From assembly GCA_002067895.1 (NCBI GenBank), contig MVRE01000006.1, positions 287,849 through 351,848 of the forward strand: a stretch of 64,000 bases of DNA. The letters are read 5' to 3'. The first letter of the stretch is position 1; each line of letters starts with the position of its first letter. The stretch comes from Methanoregula sp. PtaU1.Bin051. GTDB taxonomy: Archaea > Halobacteriota > Methanomicrobia > Methanomicrobiales > Methanospirillaceae. Of this stretch, positions 31,628 through 40,860 are shown one piece after another. Position numbers and translations under genes: made by a program. The notes under the pieces were generated by a model that was not told the DNA's origin, ran no database searches, and saw only the letters and a list, made by a program, of their open reading frames with translations.

Positions 31628-32905
31628 TCAGAACTTGAAATACCGGTTTACAATCTTGAGCGCACAGTAGTCCCCGCACATCGTGCAGGCATCGGTATCG
31701 GCCGGCATCCGCTCAGCACGGATGGCTTTTGCCCGCTCCGGGTTCATCGCTACGGCGAACTGCCGCTCCCAGTCCAGTTCGCGCCGGGCATGCCCCATCT
31801 CCATGTCGGCCGCACGGGTCTTTTTCAGCTTGATCATGTCACCGACATGCGCTGCAATCCTTGAGCTGATGACCCCTTCGTATACTTCTTCGGGAGTAGG
31901 TAATGCGAGGTGTTCGGCGGGTGTGACATAGCAGATAAAGTCCGCACCGAGCGAGGAGGAGATAGCTGCGCCTATGGCAGCGACCCTGTCGTCATAACCG
32001 GGGGCTATATCGGTTACAATAGGGCCGAGCATGTAGAACGGTTTGTTGTTAGTCACTCTCTTCATGATGGTCACGTTGGCTGCAATCTCGTCAATCGGTA
32101 CATGGCCGGGGCCTTCAACGATGACCTGCACGTTCTCCTTTTGTGCCTTGTCAGCAAGCTCCGCGTTTATTAAGAGTTCCTGGATACCGGCACGGTCGGT
32201 GGCGTCATGAACGGCCCCCGCCCTCATGCCGTTGCCCATCGAGAGCGTGACCTCGTGCTCCTTCATGATCTCGAGCAGGTAATCGAACTCGGAATAGAGC
32301 GGGTTCTCCTTCTCGTTATGCAGCATCCATGCGGTCATGAAGGCACCGCCCCGCGAGACCAGCCCGGCGTGGCGCCCCTGGTTCCGGAGGCGTTTTACGG
32401 TCTCCCAGTTGATACCGGTATGGATGGCCATGAAGTTGGTGCCCAGCTTCGCCTGCTCTGCCGTGATCCGGAAGAGGTCGTCCTCTTTCATGTGGACGAC
32501 GGCGCCGTCCTTCTCCACCGCCTCGATGAACGCCTGGTAGAGCGGGACGCTGCCTACCGAGAGCGTGGTATTTCTGATAACCTGCCGGCGGATCTCGGCA
32601 AAGTCCCCGCCAGTGGAGAGTTCCATCAGTGTGTCGGCCCCTGCAAGTTCAGCCTGCCGGGCTTTCTCGATCTCCTGCGGTATATTGACGATATCTGTGG
32701 ATGTCCCGATCGAGGCGTTCACCTTTGTGCGCAGGCCTTCCCCGATTCCGCAGATCTTCACTTTACGGTATGGGGAGACCGGGATTACGATATGACCTTC
32801 GGCCACGCTCCGCCTGACGAAGTCTTCGGTGACCCCTTCCTGCTTCGCGACAGTCTTCATCTCATCTGTTATGATGCCGCGCTTGGCATCGGCAACAATA
32901 CTCAT
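31628..32905 (-). CDS. thiC: Phosphomethylpyrimidine synthase ThiC
   Basis: Radical-SAM enzyme that rearranges aminoimidazole ribotide to the pyrimidine of thiamine. The 425-residue protein lacks the N-terminal extension of the ~600-residue bacterial form, as usual for archaea. Motifs include ADTLMELSTGGDFAEIR, GNGMRAGAVHDATD, EGPGHVPIDEI, GPIVTDIAPGYDD and the C-terminal cluster motif CTMCGDYC. The spacing there is C-x2-C-x3-C, one residue shorter in the last gap than in well-studied bacterial ThiC. The gene is alone, with repeated operator-like motifs upstream. Confidence 0.93.
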   Translation of the reverse strand: MSIVADAKRGIITDEMKTVAKQEGVTEDFVRRSVAEGHIVIPVSPYRKVKICGIGEGLRTKVNASIGTSTDIVNIPQEIEKARQAELAGADTLMELSTGGDFAEIRRQVIRNTTLSVGSVPLYQAFIEAVEKDGAVVHMKEDDLFRITAEQAKLGTNFMAIHTGINWETVKRLRNQGRHAGLVSRGGAFMTAWMLHNEKENPLYSEFDYLLEIMKEHEVTLSMGNGMRAGAVHDATDRAGIQELLINAELADKAQKENVQVIVEGPGHVPIDEIAANVTIMKRVTNNKPFYMLGPIVTDIAPGYDDRVAAIGAAISSSLGADFICYVTPAEHLALPTPEEVYEGVISSRIAAHVGDMIKLKKTRAADMEMGHARRELDWERQFAVAMNPERAKAIRAERMPADTDACTMCGDYCALKIVNRYFKF

Positions 32906-32910
32906 ACCCT

Positions 32911-32987
32911 ACTTGTTTTCTGGAAAGACAAGATAAAGGCTTGTTTTCCCGATTCTGGACTAAATTTTGGTTGTTTAGAAAACAAGT
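32911..32987. promoter_or_regulatory. thiC promoter with three copies of an operator-like motif
   Basis: ACTTGTTTTCT occurs at 32911-32921, its core CTTGTTTTC at 32940-32948, and the exact reverse complement AGAAAACAAGT at 32977-32987. They flank a leftward TATA-like CTTTATC at about 32929-32936. Such spacing suggests binding of a dimeric regulator, for example an archaeal HTH-ThiN thiamine repressor. That identity is inference. Confidence 0.5.
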
Positions 32988-33054
32988 AAAATTGTGTTAT
33001 GGAAAAAGAAAGCGCATTTGGCCGGATTACAAATTAAAACCAGTGCCATAGCCC

Positions 33055-33098
33055 ATGGGGAATGCGGTAATGCCCCATTCTGAGCAATGCTTAAATAC
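33055..33098 (+). promoter_or_regulatory. cdc48-hsp20 promoter: inverted repeat plus TATA box
   Basis: ATGGGG (33055-33060) and CCCCAT (33073-33078) form an inverted repeat 12 bp upstream of a TATA-like TTAAATAC (33091-33098). Transcription would start near 33122, leaving a short leader with AAAGGAG before ATG 33150. This rules out the longer open frame starting at 33087, which would begin upstream of the TATA box. Confidence 0.5.
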
Positions 33099-33149
33099 GA
33101 TGACACGCTAACTTATGGTAAACCTTTAACGATAAAGGAGAATTTTGCG

Positions 33150-35534
33150 ATGACAGAAAAGGAATATACTGAAGTGACGGTAAAGGAAGCAGCCCACGAC
33201 GATGCCGGCAGGGGTATTGCACGGGTGAGCATCGAGGTGATGAAGAAGCTCGGGCTGGTCTCCGGTGACGTAATCGAGATTGCTGGCAAGCGCAAAGCTG
33301 CAGCTATCGTCTGGCCGGGGTTTGCGCAGGACACCGGGGCGGCAATCCTCCGGATTGACGGGAATATCCGCGGCAACGTAGGCACAGGTATCGACGAGAA
33401 GGTCAGGATACGGAAGTCAGAGGCGGCGTATGCCAAAAAAGTGGTAATCCAGCCGACGCAGCCGATTAGGCTTGTCGGCGGTGAACAGTACATGTCCCGT
33501 CTCCTGCGCGGGAGGTCGGTCATCGAAGGCCAGAGCGTCAGGGTGGACGTAATCGGCAATTCCATCACGCTTGTTATTGCCAAGGTCGTGCCCAAGGGGA
33601 TCGCGATCGTAACCGATGAGACAGAGATCGAACTGAAAGAAGAGCCGTACAAGCCCGAGGAGGGCAGGAAAGAGGTTTCCGATGTTCACTATGAAGACAT
33701 CGGCGGCCTCGGACGCGAGCTCCAGCTCGTCCGGGAGATGATCGAGCTCCCGCTCCGCCACCCCGAGATCTTCGAGCGGCTCGGGATCTCGCCTCCCAAG
33801 GGTGTGCTGCTGTACGGCCCGCCGGGGACAGGAAAGACCCTGATCGCAAAGGCGGTCGCAAACGAGGTTGACGCCCACTTCATCACGCTCTCTGGCCCCG
33901 AGATCATGAGCAAGTACTATGGCGAATCGGAGAAGGGGCTTCGGGAGAAATTCGAGGAGGCGGAGCAGAACGCCCCTGCAATCATCTTCATCGACGAGAT
34001 CGATGCGATCGCACCGAAGCGTGCCGAGGTGCAGGGCGAGGTGGAGCGGCGCGTGGTCGCCCAGCTCCTTGCGCTCATGGATGGTCTCAAGGACCGCGGG
34101 CAGGTCATCGTGATCGCGGCGACAAACCTTCCGGATTCAATCGACCCGGCACTCAGGCGCGGCGGCCGGTTCGACCGGGAGATTGAGATCGGCATTCCAG
34201 ACAAGAAAGGCAGGATGGAGATCTTCCAGGTCCATACCCGCGGCGTTCCGCTCGCGGAGAACGTGAAGATCGAGGAGTATGCCAACACGACGCACGGCTT
34301 CGTCGGCGCCGACATCGCCCTCCTTGTCAAGGAAGCTGCGATGCACGCCCTTAGGAAGGTGATCCCGCAGATCAAGATTGACGAGGAGATCCCGACAGAG
34401 GTGCTTGACGCGCTCCGGGTGACCGATGACGACTTTGCGGAAGCAAAAAAGCATGTCGAGCCCTCTGCGATGAGGGAGGTGCTGGTCGAAGTACCGGACG
34501 TAACCTGGAAACAGGTCGGTGGCCTTGAGGATACGAAACAGGAGCTGAAAGAAGCTGTCGAGTGGCCGATCAAGTACCCCGATGTCTTTGAGAAACTCGA
34601 AACCAAGCCGCCAAAGGGCATCCTGCTCTTCGGGCCGCCCGGGACAGGCAAGACGCTGCTAGCTAAGGCTGTTGCAAACGAGAGCGAATGCAATTTCATC
34701 GCGGTCAAGGGCCCCGAGCTCCTCTCCAAGTGGGTGGGGGAGTCCGAAAAGGGCGTCCGCGAGATCTTCCGGAAGGCACGGCAGGCCTCGCCGTCGATCA
34801 TCTTCTTCGACGAGGTCGATGCCCTCGTGCCCAAGCGGGGCACCTACATGGGGTCGTCCCACGTGACAGAGAGCGTCGTCTCCCAGATCCTCACCGAGCT
34901 GGACGGCATGGAGGAGTTAAAGAACGTTACCGTCCTTGCAGCGACCAACCGCCCGGACATGCTGGACGATGCCCTTCTCAGGCCCGGGCGGATCGAGCGT
35001 CATATCTATGTCCCGGCACCGGATGCTGAGAGCCGCAGGAAGATCTTCGATGTCTATCTCGGCGAAGCACGCGGGTTCCTCGCAAAGGACGTAGATGTGG
35101 ACGATCTCGTGAAGCAGACTGAGGGATATGTGGGCGCCGATATCGAGGCGCTCGTCCGCGAGGCCAAGATGGGTGCGATGCGCGAGTTTATCCGTGCAAT
35201 GGCGGGCAAGACCGAGCAGGAAAGATCCGATGCCATCAAGAACGTGATGATTACAAAGGCGCACTTAACCGAGGCGATGGGCAAAGTGAAAGCATCCCTC
35301 GACGACGACGCAATCGAGAAGTCCGAACGGCAGGCATGGGAGATGCTCTACAACCAGGAGCAGCGCACCGTGCTCGAGAGAGCAACTGCCGCCCTCAAGC
35401 GCGCCGGGCTGACGGGTAAGAAGATCGATCCGTCCGTTACCATTGACCTGCGGCGGCTGACCTTCATGCACAGGAAGGACTTTGCTGCAATTGCACAGAA
35501 GACCGAAGAACTGGAGAACCTGTTGAACAAATAA
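33150..35534 (+). CDS. cdc48: Cdc48/VCP-type double AAA+ ATPase
   Basis: Hexameric unfoldase that feeds proteins to the proteasome. The 794-residue protein has the N-terminal double-psi beta-barrel and swivel domain (about 1-165), D1 with GPPGTGKT and [10 protein letters not shown] plus [13 protein letters not shown], and D2 with GPPGTGKT and [10 protein letters not shown] plus [13 protein letters not shown]. Both ATPase modules keep Walker A, Walker B and arginine fingers. The start ATG 33150 is fixed by an AAAGGAG ribosome-binding site. It is followed 12 bp later by a small heat-shock protein, indicating a proteostasis operon. Confidence 0.95.
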   Translation: MTEKEYTEVTVKEAAHDDAGRGIARVSIEVMKKLGLVSGDVIEIAGKRKAAAIVWPGFAQDTGAAILRIDGNIRGNVGTGIDEKVRIRKSEAAYAKKVVIQPTQPIRLVGGEQYMSRLLRGRSVIEGQSVRVDVIGNSITLVIAKVVPKGIAIVTDETEIELKEEPYKPEEGRKEVSDVHYEDIGGLGRELQLVREMIELPLRHPEIFERLGISPPKGVLLYGPPGTGKTLIAKAVANEVDAHFITLSGPEIMSKYYGESEKGLREKFEEAEQNAPAIIFIDEIDAIAPKRAEVQGEVERRVVAQLLALMDGLKDRGQVIVIAATNLPDSIDPALRRGGRFDREIEIGIPDKKGRMEIFQVHTRGVPLAENVKIEEYANTTHGFVGADIALLVKEAAMHALRKVIPQIKIDEEIPTEVLDALRVTDDDFAEAKKHVEPSAMREVLVEVPDVTWKQVGGLEDTKQELKEAVEWPIKYPDVFEKLETKPPKGILLFGPPGTGKTLLAKAVANESECNFIAVKGPELLSKWVGESEKGVREIFRKARQASPSIIFFDEVDALVPKRGTYMGSSHVTESVVSQILTELDGMEELKNVTVLAATNRPDMLDDALLRPGRIERHIYVPAPDAESRRKIFDVYLGEARGFLAKDVDVDDLVKQTEGYVGADIEALVREAKMGAMREFIRAMAGKTEQERSDAIKNVMITKAHLTEAMGKVKASLDDDAIEKSERQAWEMLYNQEQRTVLERATAALKRAGLTGKKIDPSVTIDLRRLTFMHRKDFAAIAQKTEELENLLNK

Positions 35535-35546
35535 TAAGGAATCAGG

Positions 35547-36017
35547 GTGAACTGGATGATACATGAAGATATGACGGATATATTCCGGCAGATGGACGCG
35601 ATGATGGCGCAGCTCATGCGTGAGATGGAGTCCGGGTTCCCTGCCGGTATGATGCCGGGTGCTGGAGGGTACCGCATTATTATCCATGGCGGGGAACTCC
35701 CGCCCGGCATCGGAGGGCCGGAGGAAAGCCGGTCCCGTGATCCGGGAGAGCCAGCTGCCGAAGTCCACCGGATCGGGGACGAGGTGAAGGTGGTTACCGA
35801 ACTTCCTGGTGTGACCGATGAGGCTCTGCGGCTGAACGTTTCGGAAGGCAGACTTGTCATCGATGCGGGTGATGCAGACCGGCACTACCATACGTCTGCA
35901 GCGCTTCCACCGGTCGATCCTGCATCGATGAAAAAATCCCTCAGAAACGGGGTGCTCGAAGTGACATTTACGGCATTACCGGAGCAACCGGAAAATGATG
36001 AACTGCCGGAGAAGTAA
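35547..36017 (+). CDS. Hsp20-family small heat-shock protein
   Basis: A 156-residue chaperone of the alpha-crystallin type. The core domain is at about 72-147 (VKVVTELPGVTDEALRLNV...MKKSLRNGVLEVTF). The N-terminal region is methionine- and glycine-rich. The C-terminus (PEQPENDELPEK) lacks the usual I-x-I anchor motif, so higher assembly may differ from model Hsp20s. It begins at GTG 35547, or ATG 35556, just after cdc48, and is probably co-transcribed with it. A T-rich stretch after the stop could end the transcript. Confidence 0.8.
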   Translation: MNWMIHEDMTDIFRQMDAMMAQLMREMESGFPAGMMPGAGGYRIIIHGGELPPGIGGPEESRSRDPGEPAAEVHRIGDEVKVVTELPGVTDEALRLNVSEGRLVIDAGDADRHYHTSAALPPVDPASMKKSLRNGVLEVTFTALPEQPENDELPEK

Positions 36018-36060
36018 TCTCCGGACTTTTTATTTAGACCTGTTTTATCCATATCCCTCA

Positions 36061-36083
36061 CCGTCAGGACTCTTCACTGACGG
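36061..36083 (+). terminator. Stem-loop between hsp20 and fbp
   Basis: Perfect 7-bp inverted repeat CCGTCAG / CTGACGG with a 9-base loop, downstream of a T-rich stretch (36026-36036) following hsp20. It may help end the cdc48-hsp20 transcript or act as a regulatory site for fbp. Confidence 0.35.
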
Positions 36084-36195
36084 ATGTGATCAGAATAATA
36101 ACCCTGATAATTCCTGGCATCAAACAATTAAGGTAAACTGGAAGATCCGTCCGGATATTCCGTGGACTCTTTCCCTTTCATGATAACGGTGCACC

Positions 36196-37101
36196 ATGTT
36201 GCTTAAGGACTTTTTGATTGCAAAAGGAACGGAGAAGAAACTTGCCGAACTGATACTCTTTCTGGGGGAACAGGCACGGGAAGTAAAAAAAGGATTCCTG
36301 GCAACGGTAAAGACAGGCAATGCCGGTGAGAAGACCCGGAATATCTACGGCGAGGAGCAGATGGCCCTCGACAAGTATTCTGACGGTGTATTCATCTCCG
36401 GCCTGAAGAAAGCCCGGCTGGTCCGCTTCATCGCAACCGAGGAACAGGACCGGATTATCGAAATTAATAACCCGAAAAACAATTTCGGGATTGTCATCGA
36501 CCCTCTTGACGGCTCCTCGCTCATCGATGTAAACCTCTGCGTAGGAACCATTATTGGTATCTACCCGGGCCATGTGCTTGACGCGGGCAGGAATATGATT
36601 GCCGCCCTCTACATCCTGTACGGTCCCCTGACAACCCTGACACTCACGACGGGAAAGGGAGTGCATGAATTCGTCATGGACGGGAATGGAGAGTTCGTCC
36701 TCCGGCAGGAGAACATAAAAATCCCTGAAGGGAAGATCTACGCCCCCGGGGCGCTTCGGAAAGACTACCTCCCGGCCCATGCCCGCTGGATCGAAAGCCT
36801 CGAAGCAGCCGGCTATAAACTCCGGTTCAGCGGGAGTTTCGTTGCTGACGTGCACCAGATCCTCCACAAGGGGGGTGTCTTCACGTATCCCGGGTTTAAA
36901 GGAAAGGAAAAGGGGAAACTACGTCTCCTCTTTGAAGCGAATCCCATGGGAAAGATCATACACGAAGCCGGCGGGATGATCAGCAACGGGAAGGCCGATA
37001 TTCTCGGCATTACTCCTCAGGCCATCAACGACAGAACCCCCATCTATATCGGTGGAAAGAAAGAGATTACGCAGATTGAAACGTTTATGTGCGAACCGTG
37101 A
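36196..37101 (+). CDS. fbp: Class I fructose-1,6-bisphosphatase
   Basis: Hydrolyses fructose 1,6-bisphosphate to fructose 6-phosphate in gluconeogenesis. The 301-residue protein has class I landmarks: [13 protein letters not shown], the metal site [44 protein letters not shown] and [18 protein letters not shown]. This bacterial/eukaryotic-type enzyme is not the usual archaeal FBPase. A class II aldolase follows 19 bp later, and the archaeal bifunctional aldolase/phosphatase lies just beyond, so the reaction is encoded twice in 3.2 kb. Confidence 0.93.
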   Translation: MLLKDFLIAKGTEKKLAELILFLGEQAREVKKGFLATVKTGNAGEKTRNIYGEEQMALDKYSDGVFISGLKKARLVRFIATEEQDRIIEINNPKNNFGIVIDPLDGSSLIDVNLCVGTIIGIYPGHVLDAGRNMIAALYILYGPLTTLTLTTGKGVHEFVMDGNGEFVLRQENIKIPEGKIYAPGALRKDYLPAHARWIESLEAAGYKLRFSGSFVADVHQILHKGGVFTYPGFKGKEKGKLRLLFEANPMGKIIHEAGGMISNGKADILGITPQAINDRTPIYIGGKKEITQIETFMCEP

Positions 37102-37120
37102 GTACCCGGAAGTGTTTGTT

Positions 37121-38260
37121 ATGACAGGGAAAATGTATGGGCCGGTGCCCGGATCAGCGATTTTTTCCGGAATTTCCGGCAGAAAATCTATTATCATGGC
37201 TGCGAACCCCCGAATCGCCTCTGTCGCCGAGGGAATTTTCAGGGCCGCAAAGGATACGGATTCTGCACTCATCATGGAACTCGCCCGATCCGAGTGCGAC
37301 TTAAAAGGGGGTTACACGGGAATGACTCCCTCTTTGTTTTCGGAAAAAATGAACGAGGCGGCAGAAAAGGTGCAGTTCGACTGTTGGGCGCTGCACGCCG
37401 ACCACATAACGATCAAAAAGGGGGATGCGGCAGAGATCGAATCGACAAAGCAGCTGATCGATGCACAGATTGCTGCCGGCTACACATCGTTTGCCATCGA
37501 TGCCTCGCACCTTTTCAATTTTAACGGGAAAACGGTCAGGGAAGAACTTGAGGACAATATCAGGGTTACATCCGAACTCGCCCTCTACATAAAGAACAGG
37601 ATGAAGGGAAAGGAGTTCGGCCTCGAAGTCGAGGTGGGAGAGATCGGGAGGAAGGATGCCGAAGGGCTTATCCTGACAAAGCCGCAGGAGGCTGTCGGGT
37701 TCGTAAAAGCCCTCAACGAGAACGGGGTTTACCCGCATGTTATCGCGATCGCCAACGGGAGCACCCACGGGCATACGTACGATGCCGACGGGAATGTCAT
37801 CGAGCAGCTCTCAATCGACATTGCCCGCACTAAAGAGATTGCACAGGCTCTCCGTGAAAACAACCTGCAGGTCGGGATCGCCCAGCACGGGATTACCGGT
37901 ACTCCCCGGGAACTGATCAACCTGCACTTCCCCAAGGGGGATATCGTAAAGGGGAATGTCGCCACATTCTGGCAGGACGTTGTTTTCAACACGCTCAAAG
38001 TATACGAGCCTGCCCTGTACAGGAATATACAGGAATGGACGCTTGAGAAGTACAGGCCGGCTAATCCCGGGAAGAAGGACCGGCAGATCTTCAGTGGCAA
38101 CTGCAAGTTCGCCATTAAGGAGTTCTTTAAGGAGATCTATTCTGTCGAGGAGCAGACTGATAAGGCGATCCGGGCGATGGCATATGCCGAGAGCCTTGTC
38201 TTTTTCAGGGCATTCAGCTCGGCTAAAACCGCGTCCCTTGTAAAGAAAAAGCTGCTATAA
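37121..38260 (+). CDS. fba: Class II fructose-bisphosphate aldolase
   Basis: Zinc-dependent aldolase interconverting FBP with dihydroxyacetone phosphate and glyceraldehyde 3-phosphate. The roughly 379-residue protein shows KSIIMAANPRI near the start, WALHADHITIKKG (metal-binding HxDH), TSFAIDASHLFNF, EVEVGEIG, IANGSTHGHTYD and QHGITGTP. The start is ATG 37121, 19 bp after fbp; ATG 37133 and ATG 37196 are alternatives, but the family usually has residues before IIMAANP. It is in tandem with fbp and likely co-transcribed. Confidence 0.9.
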   Translation: MTGKMYGPVPGSAIFSGISGRKSIIMAANPRIASVAEGIFRAAKDTDSALIMELARSECDLKGGYTGMTPSLFSEKMNEAAEKVQFDCWALHADHITIKKGDAAEIESTKQLIDAQIAAGYTSFAIDASHLFNFNGKTVREELEDNIRVTSELALYIKNRMKGKEFGLEVEVGEIGRKDAEGLILTKPQEAVGFVKALNENGVYPHVIAIANGSTHGHTYDADGNVIEQLSIDIARTKEIAQALRENNLQVGIAQHGITGTPRELINLHFPKGDIVKGNVATFWQDVVFNTLKVYEPALYRNIQEWTLEKYRPANPGKKDRQIFSGNCKFAIKEFFKEIYSVEEQTDKAIRAMAYAESLVFFRAFSSAKTASLVKKKLL

Positions 38261-38312
38261 ATAACACCGCAATCTTTTTTTATTCGGGGGAGATTTCTTA
38301 CTGTGAGTTTTC

Positions 38313-39410
38313 ATGCCCAAGACCACCGTATCTGTCATCAAAGCGGATGTCGGGAGTTTTCCGGGACACTCCCGCGTCCACCCTGCACTCCTTGAGAAAG
38401 CCGCAAAGATGCTTAAAGAGCAGCAGGGAAAACTGCTGACCGATTCCTTCGTCACCCACTGCGGCGACGACCTCGAACTGATCATGACGCACACGAAAGG
38501 CGTGGACAACAAGGAGATCCACAAACTTGCGTGGGATGTCTTCCTTGAGTGCACGAAGATCGCAAAGAGCCTCAAGCTCTATGGTGCCGGGCAGGATATG
38601 CTCTCGGACGCCTTCTCCGGCAACGTCAAGGGTATGGGCCCCGGTGTTGCCGAGATGGAGTTTGAGGAGAGGGGATCCGATCCCCTGCTCGTCTTCATGG
38701 CAGACAAGACCGAGCCGGGTGCATGGAACTTTTACCTTTACAAGATCTTTGCCGATCCATTCAACACCGCCGGGCTCGTCATCGATCCATCCATGCATGC
38801 AGGATTCGTCTTCGAGGTGCATGACCTGATCGAGAAACGCAGGATCATGTTCAGGTGTCCCGAGGAGATCTACAGCATGCTCGCCTATATCGGCGCGCCG
38901 TCACGATATGTTATCAAGCATGTTTTCAAGAAGGACGGTACGATCGCCGCATCGACAAGCACCCAGCGTTTAAGCCTGATCGCCGGTAAATATGTCGGGA
39001 AGGATGACCCGGTCATGATCGTACGTTCCCAGAGCGGCCTCCCTGCTGTCGGCGAGGTTATCGAGCCGTTTGCAACCCCGGTCTTTGTTGCCGGATGGAT
39101 GAGGGGATCGCACCACGGGCCGTTCATGCCCGTCGGGCTTCCCGAAGCGAACTGCACCCGGTTTGACGGTCCCCCGCGTGTTCTCTGCTTCGGGTTCCAG
39201 ATCTGCAACGGGAAGCTGATCGGGCCGGCCGATATGTTCGACGACCCCGGTTTCGACCGGGTGAGGGCCCGGTGCAACGAGCTTGCCGACGTGATCCGGG
39301 CGCAGGGGCCGTTCGAGCCGCACCGGCTCTCGCTCTCGGAGATGGAATACACGACGCTGCCGGCCGTCGAGAAGGAGCTGAAGAAGCGCTGGGAGCCGAT
39401 TCCCGAATAA
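38313..39410 (+). CDS. Bifunctional fructose-1,6-bisphosphate aldolase/phosphatase (archaeal FBPA/ase)
   Basis: Condenses triose phosphates to FBP and dephosphorylates it in the same active site, making gluconeogenesis one-way. The 365-residue protein starts with TTVSVIKADVGSFPGHSRVHP and has LLTDSFVTHCGDDLELIMTH, KLYGAGQDML, GWMRGSHHGPFMPV and PRVLCFGFQICNGK, all typical of the archaeal class V enzyme. It follows fba by 52 bp containing a T-run (38275-38281), so it may have its own promoter. Its presence beside fbp and fba is notable. Confidence 0.95.
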   Translation: MPKTTVSVIKADVGSFPGHSRVHPALLEKAAKMLKEQQGKLLTDSFVTHCGDDLELIMTHTKGVDNKEIHKLAWDVFLECTKIAKSLKLYGAGQDMLSDAFSGNVKGMGPGVAEMEFEERGSDPLLVFMADKTEPGAWNFYLYKIFADPFNTAGLVIDPSMHAGFVFEVHDLIEKRRIMFRCPEEIYSMLAYIGAPSRYVIKHVFKKDGTIAASTSTQRLSLIAGKYVGKDDPVMIVRSQSGLPAVGEVIEPFATPVFVAGWMRGSHHGPFMPVGLPEANCTRFDGPPRVLCFGFQICNGKLIGPADMFDDPGFDRVRARCNELADVIRAQGPFEPHRLSLSEMEYTTLPAVEKELKKRWEPIPE

Positions 39411-39553
39411 CTCTTTTCATGATTCTTGGGCATTAGCTGCCGGCATGAGGGCAGATCCTCCCTTCTTGGCCGGTATTATGGGGGCCATAGACCGGACATC
39501 AGCTGGAAAATACAAGCAAACCTTAATTTATCAAACACCCCAAATAAGGGCAG

Positions 39554-39790
39554 ATGGTTAACGGAATAGTTCTGCCGATAAAAAAAGTCTTTGCCCTCGT
39601 CGATTCCAAGGTATCCGTCGAGATTAAGGACGAGAAGCGCGCCCTTCAGGGCCGCCTGATCGCTGTCGACGAATACCTCAACATCCACATGGACGAAACC
39701 ATCGAATTCGTCAACAACCAGAGGGGCAGGAGCCTTGGAACCGTCGTGATCCGCGGCAACAATATTCTTACAATCGCTCCCGTAATCTGA
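39554..39790 (+). CDS. Sm-like archaeal protein (LSm)
   Basis: A 78-residue RNA-binding ring protein. The Sm1 motif spans KVSVEIKDEKRALQGRLIAVDEYLNIHMDET and the Sm2 motif is VVIRGNNILTI. Archaeal LSm rings bind U-rich RNA and act in RNA processing. It is 10 bp upstream of an HTH protein on the same strand. Confidence 0.92.
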   Translation: MVNGIVLPIKKVFALVDSKVSVEIKDEKRALQGRLIAVDEYLNIHMDETIEFVNNQRGRSLGTVVIRGNNILTIAPVI

Positions 39791-39800
39791 GGTCTCTCTC

Positions 39801-40151
39801 ATGGCCGACCCTGAAGCCGAAGCGCTTGATCTGATCAAGTCAAGGCCTGAAGGCATCCTCCAGAGCAAGCTCTGGAAGGAGCTCGGCGTCGACAGCCGGA
39901 AGTGCTCGCGGATCGTGAAAAAGCTGGAAGAGGACGGGCTTATCGATCGCATCGAGTCAAAAAAGGGGAGCACCAAGACCTATCTTCTCAAGGCAAAGAC
40001 AAGCACCATGCCTGTCGACCCCTCCTGCCTGCTTGCCGGAGACGAGCTGATCCCATGTATCAGCTGCGACCTCGAATGCATTGTCGAGGAATGCCATCCC
40101 CTGATGGACTGGATGTACCAGCTTGCCATCGTGCAGCATACTGAGAAATAA
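39801..40151 (+). CDS. Winged-helix regulator with a C-terminal cysteine cluster
   Basis: A 116-residue protein. Residues 1-66 form a MarR/Lrp-like winged helix (EGILQSKLWKELGVDSRKCSRIVKKLEEDGLIDRIESKKGSTKTYLL). The C-terminal part has cysteines 76, 86, 89, 93 and 98 (CISCDLECIVEEC), a pattern that could hold an Fe-S cluster or zinc and so sense redox state. The target is unknown. It follows the LSm gene by 10 bp. Confidence 0.8.
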   Translation: MADPEAEALDLIKSRPEGILQSKLWKELGVDSRKCSRIVKKLEEDGLIDRIESKKGSTKTYLLKAKTSTMPVDPSCLLAGDELIPCISCDLECIVEECHPLMDWMYQLAIVQHTEK

Positions 40152-40242
40152 TCCGGCTGTATCATTGTTTTCCTCATCAGAATGCCGGACAATCAACAAT
40201 TCTCCTGCATTTTGTTGAACATCACTGATAAGGCAGTAAAGT

Positions 40243-40725
40243 ATGGATAAGGTAAAGATCCGGATCCTGTTGCAGTTTCTCCCCCTGATCCTGCCACTCA
40301 ACATCTACATGATCGGGGACTGGCTGGGTACCGGACTGCAATGGGCGTTCCTGCGGTATCAGCAGACATATCTCGGGAACAGTTTCATCCCTCTTACGCG
40401 GGATATCTGGTATGTGCTCTCCGGTACGATGGCCGGGATCAGCGGTCTGTCTGTTTCTGTATGGTGTACAGGTGCAATCATGCTTTTAATTGCACTTCTG
40501 CTGGTCATCTGGACGGCTTTTTGGGAAAAAGGCCACTACCATGCGATACCCCCGACATTCACCGTTTTGGCCGGTATCCTGTTCATTATCAGCTGCATGC
40601 TGCAGTACGGCGTCTCCCTCTACGGCCCGGGAGGTTTCTCCATCCCGATAGGGATTCCCGTCCTCCTCATCATCGGGTACTGGACGTACCGTCTCAATGA
40701 AGGGGATGCCCGATCGCCGGCATAA
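40243..40725 (+). CDS. Polytopic membrane protein, unknown function
   Basis: A 160-residue protein with about four to five hydrophobic helices, the clearest at about 70-93, 103-120 and 130-148. There are no charged residues suggesting transport chemistry, and I do not recognise a family. It stands between the winged-helix gene and the diadenylate cyclase fusion, both on the same strand. Confidence 0.65.
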   Translation: MDKVKIRILLQFLPLILPLNIYMIGDWLGTGLQWAFLRYQQTYLGNSFIPLTRDIWYVLSGTMAGISGLSVSVWCTGAIMLLIALLLVIWTAFWEKGHYHAIPPTFTVLAGILFIISCMLQYGVSLYGPGGFSIPIGIPVLLIIGYWTYRLNEGDARSPA

Positions 40726-40860
40726 AAAAATTGCCTGAATGGGGATTGAATCGGAATTGAACAGGAAATTCTGCATTTTTTTACAAAAGGAAGCGCGCAA
40801 CAAGTATTTATCGGCAGCTGCCAGATAATATGCAATATTGCCGGCAACGGTATTTGGGGG

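Noticed and set aside
32906..33010. TPP riboswitch upstream of thiC
   Set aside because: I could not find the conserved TPP-binding core; repeated operator-like DNA motifs explain the region better.
33087..33149. Upstream extension of cdc48 starting at 33087
   Set aside because: It would begin ahead of the TATA box; the AAAGGAG site fixes ATG 33150.
33917..34843. Long leftward frame antisense to cdc48
   Set aside because: Serine-rich shadow of a highly conserved gene on the other strand.
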